6,198 nt of DNA from Sediminibacterium sp. (GTDB taxonomy: Bacteria > Bacteroidota > Bacteroidia > Chitinophagales > Chitinophagaceae): positions 1-6,198 of the forward strand of contig JALRFB010000059.1 of the NCBI GenBank assembly GCA_023256555.1. Direction: 5' to 3'. The notes under the pieces are model-generated. The model was given only the letters and a program-made list of their open reading frames with translations. It was not told where the DNA came from and made no database searches. Below, piece by piece: positions 5,717 to 6,198 of this stretch (position 1 is its first letter; every line of letters begins with the position of its first letter). Both the position numbers and the translations under genes were made by a program.

Positions 5717-6198
5717 ATGATTCAATTTGACTTACCCAAGCAAAAATCATCCATCATCAAGGTTCTTGGTGTTGGCGGCGGTGGAAGCAATGCCGTAAAT
5801 TTCATGTTCCAACAAGATATTGAAGGGGTGGACTTCATCATTTGTAACACAGATGCTAAAGCTATTGAGCAAAGTTTGGTACCTAACAAAATTCAGTTAG
5901 GCCCACATTTGACACAAGGTTTGGGTGCTGGTGCAGATCCTTCAGTGGGTAAATTAGCAACAGAAGAATCTTTAGAAGAGATTAAGAAAATATTAGAAGT
6001 GAATACCCGTATGGCTTTCATTACAGTGGGTATGGGTGGTGGAACTGGTACAGGTGGTGCCCCGATTATTGCTAAAATCTGTAAGGATTTAGGCATTTTA
6101 ACTGTAGGTATAGTTACCACACCTTTTGGTTTTGAAGGACCTCGTCGTCAAAAACAAGCGGAAGAAGGTATCAATCAATTAAAGCCTTTCGTAGATAC
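5717..6198 (+). CDS. ftsZ: Cell division protein FtsZ, N-terminal part (3' end outside window)
   Basis: FtsZ is the tubulin-like GTPase that polymerises into the Z-ring at midcell and is anchored by FtsA. The frame runs open from the ATG to the right edge, giving 160 full codons and two further bases; the C-terminal GTPase-activating domain, linker and FtsA-binding tail are outside. Visible nucleotide-site motifs are the glycine loop GVGGGGSNAVN (18-28), NTDAKAI (44-50), LGAGADPSVGK (69-79), the tubulin signature GGGTGTG (107-113) and TPFGFEGPRR (135-144). The short N-terminus before the glycine loop (MIQFDLPK...) supports this start, and the G-free leader ends directly in front of it. Resemblance to Chitinophagaceae FtsZ is from memory. 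The 112-nt gap from ftsA may allow expression independent of the upstream genes. Confidence 0.97.
   Translation, partial: MIQFDLPKQKSSIIKVLGVGGGGSNAVNFMFQQDIEGVDFIICNTDAKAIEQSLVPNKIQLGPHLTQGLGAGADPSVGKLATEESLEEIKKILEVNTRMAFITVGMGGGTGTGGAPIIAKICKDLGILTVGIVTTPFGFEGPRRQKQAEEGINQLKPFVD

Noticed and set aside
5893..6120. A minus-strand ORF inside ftsZ with proline-rich translation
   Set aside because: The prolines are the antisense of the glycine-rich GTPase loop codons of FtsZ.

Overview
The window is a contiguous stretch of the division and cell wall (dcw) cluster of a Bacteroidota bacterium. All genes are on the + strand, in the order ftsW (3' part) - murG - murC - ftsQ - ftsA - ftsZ (5' part). 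Four lines of evidence point to Bacteroidota, and more tentatively to the Chitinophagaceae: murC runs directly into ftsQ with no murB or ddl between them; no start codon has a Shine-Dalgarno sequence, and A-rich tracts stand in front instead; the DNA is visibly AT-rich; and the FtsZ N-terminus resembles that family. The family-level placement is from memory of the proteins, not from a search.

Layout. Positions 1-584 hold the last ~193 codons of FtsW, the lipid II polymerase of the septum. MurG (565-1692) overlaps it by 20 nt and makes lipid II. MurC (1700-3058) follows after 7 nt and adds L-Ala to UDP-MurNAc. FtsQ (3062-4165) starts 3 nt later; it is a bitopic divisome protein and here carries an unusual ~77-residue lysine-rich C-terminal tail. 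A 38-nt G-free spacer leads to FtsA (4204-5604), the actin-like membrane anchor of the Z-ring. A 112-nt gap, the longest in the window, separates it from FtsZ (5717 to the right edge), which is cut after 160 codons.

The genes form one functional unit: MurC and MurG act in lipid II synthesis, FtsW polymerises lipid II at the septum, FtsQ is a periplasmic scaffold, and FtsA and FtsZ build the cytoplasmic ring. The tight spacing from ftsW to ftsQ suggests one transcript with translational coupling. ftsA and ftsZ instead have their own G-free leaders that share an exact 12-mer, and ftsZ may also have its own weak promoter.

I see no mobile element, CRISPR array, RNA gene, strong terminator or foreign gene. 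No undescribed system is evident: this is a conserved housekeeping locus. The most notable points are the paired CTAAC leaders before ftsA and ftsZ and the basic tail of FtsQ.
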